Source: Myxococcales bacterium UBA1660 (lineage in GTDB: Bacteria > Myxococcota_A > Polyangia > Polyangiales > Houyiibacteriaceae). Taken from it: 32,287 nt of DNA. The stretch spans positions 1-32,287 of the forward strand of contig DCLA01000052.1 of the NCBI GenBank assembly GCA_002320815.1, written 5' to 3'. The position numbers were made by a program, and so were the translations under genes. Below the pieces are notes generated by a model. That model worked only from the letters and a program-made list of their open reading frames with translations, was not told where the DNA came from and ran no database searches. Positions 32,264 through 32,287 of this stretch are shown here, in pieces (positions within the stretch are counted from its first letter, which is position 1; each line of letters begins with the position of its first letter).

Positions 32264-32287
32264 CCCCAACTTGCCATGGGGACGCAC

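Noticed and set aside
32264..32281. Stem CCCCA/TGGGG at the right edge as terminator
   Set aside because: Only 5 bp with an 8-nt loop, and the window ends there; too weak to call.

Overview
This window is very GC-rich, gene-dense DNA from a delta-proteobacterial predator-type lineage. The best fit is Myxococcota, probably class Polyangia/Polyangiales; I cannot name the genus. The evidence is the high GC content, many Cys-rich 'CGGCGNVC'-type lipoproteins, eukaryote-like Ser/Thr kinases with added membrane domains, OmpA proteins with TSP3 calcium repeats, and two proteins ending in the AgmX/PglI-type domain. I see no tRNA, rRNA, CRISPR array, IS element or phage gene.

Layout. 1-591 (-): a WXXGXW-repeat lipoprotein cut by the left edge, divergent from a cysteine synthase plus Cys-rich lipoprotein pair (665-2409). 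2441-4540: a seven-blade FG-GAP propeller protein whose lipoprotein leader is cut off by an in-frame TAG. 4597-7009: a coupled trio of outer-membrane barrel, periplasmic Ala/Pro-rich protein and SAM methyltransferase. 6923-8833 (-): a polytopic membrane Ser/Thr kinase that overlaps the trio's tail by 87 bp. 9052-17471: a five-gene operon, each gene overlapping the next by 4 bp, matching in order and architecture the GltC-GltD-GltE-GltF-GltG (NfsC-G) trans-envelope gliding/sporulation core of Myxococcus xanthus. 17525-18247: SMUG1-type uracil-DNA glycosylase. 18299-20751 (-): OmpA-family protein coupled to a Cys-rich lipoprotein with an amidotransferase-like tail. 20847-22370 (-): GNAT-nitrilase fusion. 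22525-24461 (-): Ser/Thr kinase coupled to a two-TM protein. 24569-25978 (-): pyruvate kinase. 26064-29381: four coupled envelope genes (PDZ lipoprotein, barrel, lipoprotein, barrel). 29468-30514: leucine dehydrogenase family. 30578-30952: thioredoxin. 31010-32263: zinc-ribbon/TM/Ser-Gly-linker/AgmX-tail protein.

How the parts work together. The dominant theme is cell-envelope machinery. The Glt-like operon would span from the cytoplasm (FHA-like head and TM helix of the GltG-like protein) through periplasmic TPR scaffolds to an outer-membrane TPR lipoprotein. The barrel/periplasmic pair at 4597-6089 and the zinc-ribbon/AgmX-tail protein at 31010 are candidate partners. The AglRQS-type motor genes are not in this window.

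Two genome-style features recur. Nine first-in-transcript genes have a -10-like hexamer only 6-9 nt before the start codon, predicting leaderless or nearly leaderless mRNAs. Downstream operon genes start inside the previous stop (ATGA, GTGA or TGATG). Together these suggest translation that depends little on Shine-Dalgarno sequences. All functional statements are read from sequence motifs and remembered family knowledge; no database search was run.
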